A stretch of DNA of 64,000 bases, from assembly GCF_900108175.1 (NCBI RefSeq), contig NZ_FNVO01000004.1, positions 186,001 to 250,000 of the forward strand, in the 5' to 3' direction. The position numbers were made by a program, and so were the translations under genes. This DNA comes from Thermomonospora echinospora (GTDB lineage Bacteria; Actinomycetota; Actinomycetes; Streptosporangiales; Streptosporangiaceae). A model generated the notes under the pieces. That model saw only the letters and a program-made list of their open reading frames with translations, was not told the origin of the DNA and did not search any database. Below are positions 45,395 through 55,521 of this stretch, piece after piece. Numbering within the stretch: the stretch's first letter is position 1; the number at the start of each line of letters is the position of its first letter.

Positions 45395-46891
45395 GTGAGT
45401 GAGCAGCAGCAGGACTACGACGACCTTCCGGAGCAGATGCGGGTGCGCCGGGAGAAGCTCGACCGGCTCCGGGAGGCCGGAATCGACCCGTACCCGGTGA
45501 ACTTCCCCCGGACCGACACCCTCGCCGAGGTGCGCGAACGCCACCCGGGCCTGGAGCCGGGGGCCGAGACCGGCGAACGGGTCGGCGTCGCCGGGCGCGT
45601 CATGCTGCTGCGCAACACCGGCAAACTGTGCTTCGCCACCATCCGCGACGGCAGCGGCGAGATCCAGGTGATGCTGTCGCTGGCCAAGGTGGGCGAGGAC
45701 GCGCTGGCCGCCTGGAAGCGCGACGTGGACCTCGGCGACCACATCGGTGTGCAGGGCGAGGTGGTCAGCTCCCGGCGCGGCGAGCTGTCCATCATGGCCG
45801 ACAGCTACGCGATCACCGCCAAGTGCCTGCGCCCGCTGCCGGACAAGCACGCCGGGCTGACCGACCCCGAGGCCCGGGTGCGGCTGCGGTACGTGGACCT
45901 GATCGTCAACGACGAGGCCCGGCGGATGGCCCGGCTGCGCAGCGACACCGTGCGGGCGGTGCGGGACTTCTGGCACGAGGAGGGGTATCTCGAAGTCGAG
46001 ACCCCGATGCTGCAGCCGATCCACGGCGGGGCGGCGGCGCGCCCGTTCGTCACCCACATCAACGCCTACGACATGGACCTGTACCTGCGGATCGCCATCG
46101 AGCTGTACCTCAAGCGGCTGGTGGTCGGCGGGATCGACAAGGTCTTCGAGATCAACCGCAACTTCCGCAACGAGGGCGCGGACTCCACCCACAACCCCGA
46201 GTTCACCATGCTCGAGGCGTACGGGACCTACCTCGACTACCACGACATGGCGACGCTGACCCAGCGGATGTACCAGCGGGCCGTGGTGGCCGCGCTGGGC
46301 ACCACCGTGGTCCACCACGACGGGCAGGAGGTCGACCTGGGGCTGCCCGAGTGGCCGCGGATCACCCTGTACGGCGCGGTGTCGCAGGCCCTCGGCGAGG
46401 AGATCACCCCGCACACCCCGATCGACCAGGTGCGCAAGCACGCCGACGCCCGGGACATCCCGTGGGACCCCAAGTGGGGACAGGGCCGGATCGTCCAGGA
46501 GATCTTCGAGGAGCTGGTCGAACACACCCTGGTGCAGCCCACCTTCGTGATGGACTACCCGCTGGAGACCTCACCGCTGACCCGCCAGCACCGCGACGAG
46601 CCGCTGCTGACCGAGAAGTGGGACCTGATCGGCTTCGGCACCGAGTTGGGCACCGCCTACTCGGAGCTGGTCGACCCGATCGAGCAGCGCCGTCGGCTGA
46701 CCGAGCAGTCGCTGCTGGCCGCGGGCGGCGACCCGGAGGCCATGCAACTGGACGAGGACTTCCTGCGCGCGCTGGAGTACGCGATGCCGCCGACCGGTGG
46801 GGTGGGCGTCGGCATCGACCGGATGATCATGGCGTTCACCGGCAAGGGCATCCGGGAGACGATTCTGTTCCCGCTCGTCCGGCCGGAGTGA
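45395..46891 (+). CDS. lysS: Lysine--tRNA ligase, class II
   Basis: 498 residues from GTG 45395. A longer open frame upstream lies over coaX in another frame and is rejected. N-terminal OB-fold anticodon domain (about 55-160: VGVAGRVMLLRNTGKLCFATIRDGSGEIQVML) and class II catalytic core with motif 2 FEINRNFRNEGADSTHNPEFTMLEAY and motif 3 GVGVGIDRMIMAFTG. No ribosome site is evident; TAGCCT (45382-45387) ends seven bases before GTG and could be a -10 box for a leaderless transcript. A hairpin terminator follows about 130 bases after the stop. Confidence 0.95.
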   Translation: MSEQQQDYDDLPEQMRVRREKLDRLREAGIDPYPVNFPRTDTLAEVRERHPGLEPGAETGERVGVAGRVMLLRNTGKLCFATIRDGSGEIQVMLSLAKVGEDALAAWKRDVDLGDHIGVQGEVVSSRRGELSIMADSYAITAKCLRPLPDKHAGLTDPEARVRLRYVDLIVNDEARRMARLRSDTVRAVRDFWHEEGYLEVETPMLQPIHGGAAARPFVTHINAYDMDLYLRIAIELYLKRLVVGGIDKVFEINRNFRNEGADSTHNPEFTMLEAYGTYLDYHDMATLTQRMYQRAVVAALGTTVVHHDGQEVDLGLPEWPRITLYGAVSQALGEEITPHTPIDQVRKHADARDIPWDPKWGQGRIVQEIFEELVEHTLVQPTFVMDYPLETSPLTRQHRDEPLLTEKWDLIGFGTELGTAYSELVDPIEQRRRLTEQSLLAAGGDPEAMQLDEDFLRALEYAMPPTGGVGVGIDRMIMAFTGKGIRETILFPLVRPE

Positions 46892-47021
46892 GGGCGGCGG
46901 CCGGGCGCCCGGTAACGCGCCCGGAGCGTCCGCTCACCGGACACCGATGTCCGAAATAGCGGGTTGGAACCTTCCGAAGGGGCCGCAAGATCCTCTCCAC
47001 CGGGTCCGCGCGACCGTTGCG

Positions 47022-47049
47022 GGGTAGAGCGGAGTAAACCGCTCTACCC
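47022..47049 (+). terminator. Terminator after lysS
   Basis: An 11-bp perfect stem GGGTAGAGCGG (47022-47032) with CCGCTCTACCC (47039-47049), loop AGTAAA. Confidence 0.75.
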
Positions 47050-47264
47050 GCTTCGGTCACGAAACTTGACTATTTTGGGACATTCGTAAAGGTCCCAACT
47101 CCGGCCTCCGGCCCCCTCCGTGATCCGGTGGACACCGCCCCGCACAGGGCCGTCACCCCCTGGAACCGGGCCGTTCCCGCAGGTCAACGAGCCGGCCGCG
47201 GGAAATGATAGACGGGGCGTGACTGCGGATGCACATATGCCTACGCACCGTTATCTTTACGCGC

Positions 47265-47293
47265 TTGACGGTCCAGACCTGGCCGCCTAGCGT
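47265..47293 (+). promoter_or_regulatory. Strong sigma-70-type promoter
   Basis: TTGACG (47265-47270), 17-base spacer, TAGCGT (47288-47293). The -35 is 5 of 6 to consensus and the -10 keeps the TAnnnT pattern. It is the best promoter match seen in the window, yet no clear gene begins within 480 bases. Confidence 0.6.
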
Positions 47294-47795
47294 TCCGTGC
47301 CGTAGCGCACCATAACGATTCACGATCATCGCTGCCGGATGGTCGGGGACATGAGAAGGGATGGGCGGAAGAGGCTCGATCATGACCCATTCCGGACATG
47401 TTTCCCCCCGTCCCGGCGTTCGTGGCAGCACTCGCCGGAGGGTCCGGCAGATGCCGAACCCCGTTCGGGGCACGTCCGGCGGCCGGTGGGCCGAGCCGGA
47501 TTGGTGCGGGCCGACTCCTGAATGGTTACCCATGCCTCCCCCTGTGCGCCACCTCTCAAGGGCATCGGCCGAATTCGGCCACCCGGGCGACCATCGCCTC
47601 TCCCGGCGCACCGGCACGGCGAGGAGACCGGTGGGCCGGTCTCCGACAACCCCCATACGCGCGACCGTCGGCTGTTGTGGGCCGGTCGACACTCCCTCAC
47701 CCCGCAACCAAGCGCGTACCGATCCAGGCCTACCCGTACCTGTGCGGCACAGCGCCGCATCCCCGCGGTCATCACCACGGACGAGGGAGGACGGA

Positions 47796-48026
47796 GTGGA
47801 ACAGGCCACACTCGCACGCCGCGGCACCGACGAGCCGCGCCTGAGTGAGGATGACATCCGGTTGCTCGCCCAGATCGCCAGCGGCGTCACCGCCGACGTC
47901 GCGGCACGCAGGCTGGAACTGAGCGCGCGGACGTTGCGACGGCGGTTGCGGACCATCTGCGACCGGCTCGACGTGAACACCCCCATCGAGGCCGTCGTGT
48001 GGGCGGCCCGGAGGCAGCTGATCTAG
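47796..48026 (+). CDS. Small LuxR-type HTH protein
   Basis: 76 residues from GTG 47796, preceded by GGGAGG at five bases. It is almost entirely one LuxR/GerE-like HTH: LSEDDIRLLAQIASGVTADVAARRLELSARTLRRRLRTICDRLDVNTPIEAVVWAARRQLI. The fold is clear although the recognition helix (SARTLRRRLRTI) differs from the usual VKTHL pattern. Single-domain regulators of this kind lack a receiver and may be controlled by abundance or partner binding. Longer frames upstream do not look coding. Confidence 0.75.
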   Translation: MEQATLARRGTDEPRLSEDDIRLLAQIASGVTADVAARRLELSARTLRRRLRTICDRLDVNTPIEAVVWAARRQLI

Positions 48027-48258
48027 GATCCGCGAGCGCCGCAGGCGCGCATGCGATGCCGGCGTGCGCACCGGCGGTGGGATCCCCGGCGCACTCCGCG
48101 GGCATCGCCGTACGGCGGGCATCGATCGGCGTACGACGTGACGTCATGTCGGAACACGGGGGCGTGACGTCGAACGGCGGCGTGCCACGGACGTCGGAGG
48201 GGGCCGGGCCGGGAAAGCCGGCCTGGCCCCCTCCCAGTCCGGCCGGACGCGCCCGGTG

Positions 48259-49287
48259 TCAGGCCACGCGGACCGCTCCGGCGTACGGACGGCCGTCCAG
48301 CGGTGAGATCTTGACCACGTCACCGGTCTGCGGCGCGTGGATGAACTTGCCGTCCCCGACGTACATCCCCATGTGGTGCAGGTCGGAGTGGAAGAACACC
48401 AGGTCCCCCGGCTTGAGCTGGCTGCGGGAGATGTGCGTGCCGGCGTTCCACTGGCTGCCGGTGTAGTGCGGCAGGTTGATGCCCACCTGCTTGTAGGCCC
48501 ACATCGTCAGCCCGGAGCAGTCGAAGGTGCTCGGCCCCGCGGCCCCCCACACGTACGGCCGGCCCAGCTTGCCCATCGCGTAGCGCAGGGCCTGGGCGGC
48601 CTTGCCGGTGCCGATGACCGGCAGGTCCGCCAGCGCGCTGGGATCCCGCTTGACGATCTTGCCGCGGATCTTCTCGTAGAGCTCGGTGACCTCCTCGCGC
48701 TGGTCATCGAGCTGCGTGCGCAGCTTGGTGACCTGCTCGGCGCGGTCCTCAGCGGACTTGCGGGCGCGCTGGGCGGCCTGCATGGCCTGCACCAGCCCCT
48801 GCACCTTGGTGCCGTCCTGCTCGGCGAAGTAGCGCAGCGTGGCGGCCTGGTCGAGCAGCGCCTGCGGGTCGCCGCCGGTCGCCAGCGCCACCGCCGGATC
48901 CACGCCGTTCTGCATGTAGCTGGTGGCGGCCAGGCTGCCGACCTTCTCCCGGACCGACTCCAGCGCCTCCTCCTGCCGGGCGGCGTTGGCGGCGGCGACC
49001 TTGGCGGCCCGCTGCGCCTGCGACAACTGCACCTTCAGGCCGTTGTAGCGCTCGGTGAGCTGTTCGAGCCGGTCGGCGAGCTTGTGGGCCTGGCTGGTCA
49101 GCTCCTTGGTGGAGGGGTCCGGGTCGGCGTGCCCCGGCGCGGCGGGCAGCAGCCCCGACGCGGCCAGCACGGCCCCGGTCAGCAGGGCGGCCCGCGCCCG
49201 GCTCCGCGTGGGACGCCCGCGGCGCCGTCCGGCCGGCCGGCCCGTCCGGGAGGTCACCGGATCGGGTTCGGGGCGGGTGGACTCCAC
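48259..49287 (-). CDS. Secreted NlpC/P60 peptidoglycan hydrolase under riboswitch control
   Basis: 342 residues from GTG 49287, with GGAGAGGAG upstream. A basic N-terminus and signal peptide (about 31-54, ending APGHADP) are followed by a coiled coil (about 58-215: LTSQAHKLADRLEQLTERYNG and so on) and an NlpC/P60 domain (about 228-342) with catalytic Cys257 in FDCSGLTMWAYKQVG, His305 in HHMGMYVGDG and His317 in FIHAPQTG. RipA/RipC-like layout. It cleaves D-Glu to DAP bonds in peptidoglycan. The c-di-AMP riboswitch upstream fits the known coupling of this second messenger with wall hydrolases in actinobacteria. Confidence 0.92.
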   Translation of the reverse strand: MESTRPEPDPVTSRTGRPAGRRRGRPTRSRARAALLTGAVLAASGLLPAAPGHADPDPSTKELTSQAHKLADRLEQLTERYNGLKVQLSQAQRAAKVAAANAARQEEALESVREKVGSLAATSYMQNGVDPAVALATGGDPQALLDQAATLRYFAEQDGTKVQGLVQAMQAAQRARKSAEDRAEQVTKLRTQLDDQREEVTELYEKIRGKIVKRDPSALADLPVIGTGKAAQALRYAMGKLGRPYVWGAAGPSTFDCSGLTMWAYKQVGINLPHYTGSQWNAGTHISRSQLKPGDLVFFHSDLHHMGMYVGDGKFIHAPQTGDVVKISPLDGRPYAGAVRVA

Positions 49288-49358
49288 TCGGTGTCTCCTC
49301 TCCTGGTCCGCCTACCGGGTTAGCTGACGGGTTCGGGCAAGGAGCAGCCCTACCGCGG

Positions 49359-49381
49359 CCGGCGCGTCGGAGACGCGCCGG
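49359..49381 (-). terminator. Hairpin between riboswitch and P60 gene
   Basis: A perfect 10-bp stem CCGGCGCGTC (49359-49368) with GACGCGCCGG (49372-49381), 3-base loop. Directly downstream of the aptamer in the direction of transcription, so it may be the expression platform's terminator. Confidence 0.6.
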
Positions 49382-49530
49382 AACGGATTCACCCCGGGAG
49401 CACCCTCCATTGGGTCCGACGGAGCCGCTCTGCTCCTGCCTGCCCAGGGGAATTGAAGATGGGTCCCCGGTTCCTCGGACGCCGGCTGCGCCCGCGGACT
49501 CGGCGGTTCAGCGCTTTACTCGCTGCTGAC
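49382..49530 (-). ncRNA. c-di-AMP riboswitch, ydaO/yuaA type
   Basis: Read on the minus strand, the conserved parts of this aptamer occur in order: AAGCGCTGAACCGCCGAG near 49505-49520, then GGAACCGGGGACCCA near 49460-49475, then GGCAGGCAGGAGC, and finally the hallmark GGGGTGAATCC at 49385-49395. The class binds cyclic di-AMP and usually shuts off wall hydrolase genes in actinobacteria, and here it lies about 100 bases before an NlpC/P60 gene. The boundaries are approximate. Confidence 0.85.
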
Positions 49531-49624
49531 GTCAGCGAGGGAGACTAACGAAGTCTGCGGGCGATGCCAACCGGAACCCGGGAAGTCGCAGCTCGCCGAC
49601 ACGGACCGTATCGGGGCGGGCGAT

Positions 49625-50170
49625 ATGACCGGTAGTGCCGCGGACCGATACGCTCAGCTGTTTGTGGAGGTCACGATCAGGCGGGCGCGGACGGCCGATG
49701 TCCCGGTGATCCGCCGGTATATCGACACCTATGCGGGGAACGGGCGGACGCTGCGGAAGTCGACCGTGACCCTCTACGAGGACGTTCAGGAGTTCTGGGT
49801 CGCCGACGACGCCGAGCTCGGCGTCGTCGGCTGCGGCGCGCTGCACGTCATGTGGGAGGACCTGGCCGAGGTCCGCTCGGTCGCGGTGGACGGGCGATGT
49901 GGCGGCCGGGGCATCGGGCACCGTATCGTGAGCCGGCTGTTGGAAACCGCCCGGGAACTCGGCGTGCGACGGGTCTTCTGCCTTACCTTCGAAGTGGAGT
50001 TCTTCGCGCGTCACGGCTTCCGGCCGATTCTGGGCACACCGGTGTCGCCCGAGGTGTACGAAGAGCTCTTGCGTTCTTATGACGAAGGCGTGGCCGAGTT
50101 CCTCGACCTTGACCGCGTGAAGCCGAACACCTTGGGCAACACCAGGATGCTGCTTCGCCTGGAGGAGTGA
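49625..50170 (+). CDS. argA: Amino-acid N-acetyltransferase (short actinobacterial ArgA)
   Basis: 181 residues. Makes N-acetylglutamate at the start of arginine synthesis. This single-domain GNAT protein matches the mycobacterial short ArgA in RRARTADVPVIRRYIDTYAG, LVTLYE-like TVTLYEDVQEFWVA, VGCGALHVMWEDLAEVRSVAVD, GGRGIGHRIVSRLL and FARHGF, with the C-terminal SYDEGVAEFLDLDRVKPNTLGN. Classical ArgA has an amino-acid-kinase domain; this form lacks it. Its ATG is set at 49625; an in-frame GTG at 49664 is possible. The RDD gene follows nine bases after its stop. Confidence 0.92.
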   Translation: MTGSAADRYAQLFVEVTIRRARTADVPVIRRYIDTYAGNGRTLRKSTVTLYEDVQEFWVADDAELGVVGCGALHVMWEDLAEVRSVAVDGRCGGRGIGHRIVSRLLETARELGVRRVFCLTFEVEFFARHGFRPILGTPVSPEVYEELLRSYDEGVAEFLDLDRVKPNTLGNTRMLLRLEE

Positions 50171-50178
50171 CCGTAGCG

Positions 50179-50904
50179 ATGAGCGACCCGTACCGCGGGG
50201 GGCAACCGTACAACCCGCACTGGCAGGGCGGCAGCCCTCCCGGACAGTGGCAGCGGCCGCCCGCACAGGGCCAGTGGCAGGCGCCCGCGCACCAGGGGAC
50301 CGGGGCATACGGCGGTTATCACGACCCGGTGGCCACGGACCTGCCGCTGGCCCCCATTCACCGCAGGGCCGCCGCCCGGCTGATGGACAACGCCCTGGTG
50401 GCGGTGTTCGGATTCGCGCTTGTGCTGCCGATCGCGTTCGGCGTGATCGGCCTGGACGCGCCGGGCAGCAAGACGCGCACCGAGGGCGGAGTGTGGAACT
50501 GGCCGATCATCACGACGCTGTTCGTGGTGCTGGCGATCCTGCCTTTCCTCTACGAGGCGGTCCAGCTGTCGATGTGGGGCCAGACGCTCGGCAAGCGTGT
50601 GCTCGGGATGAGCGTGGTGCGGGTGGACGGCCAGGCGATGCCGGTCTCCCAGGCGGCCTGGCGGGCGGCCATCAACAACATCGGCTACCAGCTCGGCCTG
50701 TTCTTCTTCCTGATCCTGGCGGTGATGGTCTGGGAGTACGCCGCCTACGGGCTGCTGCTGGTGACGATCGGCATGCTGATGGCCTATCTGTGGGCGATCT
50801 GGGACCAGCCGCTCCATCAGGCCATGCACGACCGCTTCGCCCACACGGTCGTCGTCGACGACCGGGTCGGCCATGAGGACGACCACTACCACTACGACGA
50901 ATAA
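50179..50904 (+). CDS. RDD family membrane protein
   Basis: 241 residues from ATG 50179 (a GTG at 50167 overlapping argA is less likely). A Gln/Pro/Gly-rich N-terminus (1-50) precedes an RDD domain with the sequence RAAARLMDNALVAVFGFALVL, four transmembrane helices and the loop WGQTLGKRVLGMSVVRVDG; it ends with an acidic His-rich tail (GHEDDHYHYDE). RDD proteins may act as Na+/H+ exchangers or channels; no activity can be read here. Next to a second RDD gene eight bases downstream. Confidence 0.88.
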   Translation: MSDPYRGGQPYNPHWQGGSPPGQWQRPPAQGQWQAPAHQGTGAYGGYHDPVATDLPLAPIHRRAAARLMDNALVAVFGFALVLPIAFGVIGLDAPGSKTRTEGGVWNWPIITTLFVVLAILPFLYEAVQLSMWGQTLGKRVLGMSVVRVDGQAMPVSQAAWRAAINNIGYQLGLFFFLILAVMVWEYAAYGLLLVTIGMLMAYLWAIWDQPLHQAMHDRFAHTVVVDDRVGHEDDHYHYDE

Positions 50905-50912
50905 ATCCGTTC

Positions 50913-51413
50913 ATGCCTGATGACGGCGCGCTGGCGGAGCCGGGACAGCGGCTGGTGGCCAGGGTCGTGGACACCCTCGTGGTGGGCTTGCCGGTGACCC
51001 TGGTGGCGCGCTCGGAGGCCGTCGGGCTGTCCCCGCCGACGGCGGACTTGGTCACCGTGCCGATCCTGGCGGGTCTGCTGCTGGTCTACGAGTGGGTCCA
51101 GCTCGCCCTGTGGGGCCGTACGCTCGGTAAACGCTTCGCGGGCATTGAGGTGGTGGCCGAGCCCCGGCGGGACGGCCGGGGGCTGGGCCTCGGCCGGGCG
51201 CTGTTGCGGTCGGCCACGTACGCGCTGCCGATCGCGGCCCGGCCGGTGCCCTTCTTGGGGGTGGCGGCCGGCCTGTTCTGGGTGGCGAACGCGGGGCTGC
51301 TGCTGGAGGGGACGCGGCGGCAGACGCTGCACGACCGGCTCGCCGGCACCCTCGTGGTGCGCCGTCCGCAGCCCGAGGCGCGGCCCGAGGTGGTGCCCGA
51401 CGGCGGTGTTTAG
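50913..51413 (+). CDS. RDD family membrane protein, short
   Basis: 166 residues. It has the RDD signature (GQRLVARVVDTLVVGLPVTL and LWGRTLGKRFAGIEVV) and three transmembrane helices, with ending HDRLAGTLVVRRP. Its tandem position suggests a heteromeric pair with the preceding RDD protein. Confidence 0.88.
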   Translation: MPDDGALAEPGQRLVARVVDTLVVGLPVTLVARSEAVGLSPPTADLVTVPILAGLLLVYEWVQLALWGRTLGKRFAGIEVVAEPRRDGRGLGLGRALLRSATYALPIAARPVPFLGVAAGLFWVANAGLLLEGTRRQTLHDRLAGTLVVRRPQPEARPEVVPDGGV

Positions 51414-52062
51414 CATTGGCGGCGGCTCCGCGGGTCCCGGTACTTTTCTGCCCTATCCGGTGCCGGTGAGGCGATAACCACCCGCCGCCGTGGGCCGCTG
51501 CGGATTTCGTGGCCGCGCCGCGCCGCCGGCCCCCCGCGGGCGCGCGGAAGGCCGATGCCACCGGGCCTGACGGCCCCACCTCATTCCGTAGCCCTCGCAG
51601 GGGTTAGTGTCGTTACCCTGGGGCTAATCGATGGTGCCGGGGCGGTTGGGGCCGCCCCGTTAAGGTGGTACTGGACCTATTTCTCCCGTATCTTCTTCTT
51701 GACCGTCCCTTGGGGTTACCGCGCGTGTCGGCCCCGGGCTTTCCCGCAGCGCTTCGATTCGCCCGGGCGGCCATGATCGAGGTCGCCGGGACTGCCGCCG
51801 CCGGTGGCCGGGCTGGGCGCAAAACCCCCGTGCCGGGGCGGGCTGCCGCGAGGCGCGGCACGGACAATTCCCACCGCCGTGGGGCGGTGGCCGGCCCGGC
51901 TCGCCGAGTAAGCCGGGCATAGCGGAATCGCTTCCCCTGATTACGCGGAGTTACCGGCGGGCAGGGAAACTCCGCCGGGCCGCGCTGAATTGTCATCCGC
52001 AAGCGCTTCGGTATATCTTTGGAAACCGAATGTAGTTTGCTCCGGCGGAAAGGTCTGTCCCC
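51414..52062. other. Intergenic region before lsr2
   Basis: About 650 bases with no recognisable gene. It contains a short hairpin (CCACCGCC 51871-51878, GGCGGTGG 51883-51890) and an inverted repeat GCGGAGTT/AACTCCGC (51945-51952 and 51968-51975). The last 100 bases, relatively AT-rich, presumably hold the lsr2 promoter; no clear box pair is called. Confidence 0.45.
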
Positions 52063-52383
52063 ATGGCACAGAAGGTTCAGGTGCTTCTCGTCGACGACCT
52101 CGACGGTGGCGAGGCGGACGAGACCGTGTCGTTCGCGCTCGATGGCGCCTCCTATGAGATCGACCTCAGTGGCGACAACGCAAAGAAGCTGCGGGATTCA
52201 CTGCAGCCGTTCGTGGAGCACGCCCGTAAGGCGGGCGCCGCTCGGCGCCGCCGTACCCGCGGCGCGTCCAGTCGGGAGCGCAGCGCGGACATCCGCGCTT
52301 GGGCCAAGGCGCGCGGCATCAAGGTCAATGAGCGCGGCCGTATCCCGGCGACCGTCGTGGAACAGTACGAGGCGGCTCACTGA
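52063..52383 (+). CDS. lsr2: Lsr2 nucleoid-associated protein
   Basis: 106 residues. H-NS-like xenogeneic silencer that binds AT-rich minor groove and dimerises. N-terminal dimerisation half KVQVLLVDDLDGGEADETVSFALDG with the oligomerisation strand, a basic linker (RKAGAARRRRTRG), and a C-terminal DNA-binding domain ending WAKARGIKVNERGRIPATVVEQYEAAH; its RGR (of ERGRIP) is the AT-hook-like core. The pairing with clpC downstream is the usual one. A GC-rich hairpin follows. Confidence 0.96.
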   Translation: MAQKVQVLLVDDLDGGEADETVSFALDGASYEIDLSGDNAKKLRDSLQPFVEHARKAGAARRRRTRGASSRERSADIRAWAKARGIKVNERGRIPATVVEQYEAAH

Positions 52384-52399
52384 TCGCATCGCCGACTGG

Positions 52400-52429
52400 C
52401 GGCCCGCCTGCCGCACGGCGGGCGGGCCG
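52400..52429 (+). terminator. Terminator after lsr2
   Basis: A 13-bp stem with one G-U pair (52400-52412 with 52417-52429) and 4-base loop, 17 bases after the lsr2 stop. Confidence 0.75.
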
Positions 52430-52442
52430 TTCGCTTGCGGCG
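52429..52442 (+). promoter_or_regulatory. ClgR-type box 1 upstream of clpC
   Basis: GTTCGC-TTGCG-GCG matches the ClgR binding consensus GTTCGC-N5-GCG, including its pyrimidine and purine preferences inside the spacer, and continues with AA. It lies about 340 bases before clpC and abuts the lsr2 terminator. Confidence 0.6.
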
Positions 52443-52560
52443 AAGTGCCGGTCCGCGGACTTCCCGCCCGAAGGGCCCCACTACCCCGCCTCACATCCCC
52501 GCAAACCCCGTAATTCAGGGGGAAACGCCCAGGTCAGAGGGGTCTCGGCGGGGCCCGCCC

Positions 52561-52591
52561 ACCCGGCTTGAGATCGTTGATCAAGCCGGGT
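52561..52591. promoter_or_regulatory. 11-bp palindromic hairpin in the clpC leader region
   Basis: Perfect inverted repeat ACCCGGCTTGA (52561-52571) with TCAAGCCGGGT (52581-52591), 9-base loop. It is close to the ClgR box at 52599 and could be an operator for a second regulator or a terminator. Confidence 0.55.
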
Positions 52592-52598
52592 GAAAGCC

Positions 52599-52612
52599 GT
52601 TCGCTTGGGGCG
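52599..52612 (+). promoter_or_regulatory. ClgR-type box 2 upstream of clpC
   Basis: GTTCGC-TTGGG-GCG again fits the ClgR consensus. Located about 172 bases before the clpC start, in the expected promoter zone. ClgR is the actinobacterial activator of clp and lon genes. Confidence 0.65.
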
Positions 52613-52783
52613 TAGCGGGAACATGCCGCGCCCACGTGGTAGTTGGATGGGGATGAACAGCGCTTAGCTGGGGAACGTCTCCTGGTGGGAGTGCACCGGG
52701 TGGCCTCCTCGGGGCGGGCTAGTACGCGGATGGACGGGACCGGGCAGCCGGATCCGCCCAACCGCTCTATGAGGAGCGACGAG

Positions 52784-55294
<2,511 letters not shown>

Positions 55295-55317
55295 TCACTC
55301 CGCAACCGACAGCGCAG

Positions 55318-55346
55318 GGGCCCGCACCGTCCGGTGCGGGCCCTTT
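55318..55346 (+). terminator. Terminator after clpC
   Basis: GGGCCCGCACC (55318-55328) pairs with GGTGCGGGCCC (55333-55343), loop of four, followed by TTT. About 24 bases past the stop. Confidence 0.85.
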
Positions 55347-55521
55347 GCTGTTTCCGGGCCGATCCGGGACGGGTCGCACAGGCCCGGCCGACGACCGCTT
55401 GGCCGTGTCCTGACCGATCGGCCCGTTTGCCGCGCCGGACGAAATGGGCGTCGATCAAGGCTGGGCACCTTCCCCGGTGGCGCGGATCTTGCCGATCCGC
55501 ACCCGAACACGAGGGAGGGAA

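Larger units (their letters stand above)
46892..47795. other. Long intergenic region with terminator, palindrome and promoter
   Basis: About 900 bases with no recognisable protein; frames present here look like chance frames of GC-rich DNA. It holds the lysS terminator (47022-47049), an inverted repeat TTGGGAC/GTCCCAA (47075-47081 and 47092-47098, 10-base loop) and a strong promoter (47265-47293) pointing right. A transcript from it would run about 490 bases before the small HTH gene, so a non-coding RNA or long leader is possible. Confidence 0.5.

Noticed and set aside
51555-51776. 73-codon frame upstream of lsr2
   Set aside because: No ribosome site, mixed composition and no similarity to any known protein; region treated as non-coding.
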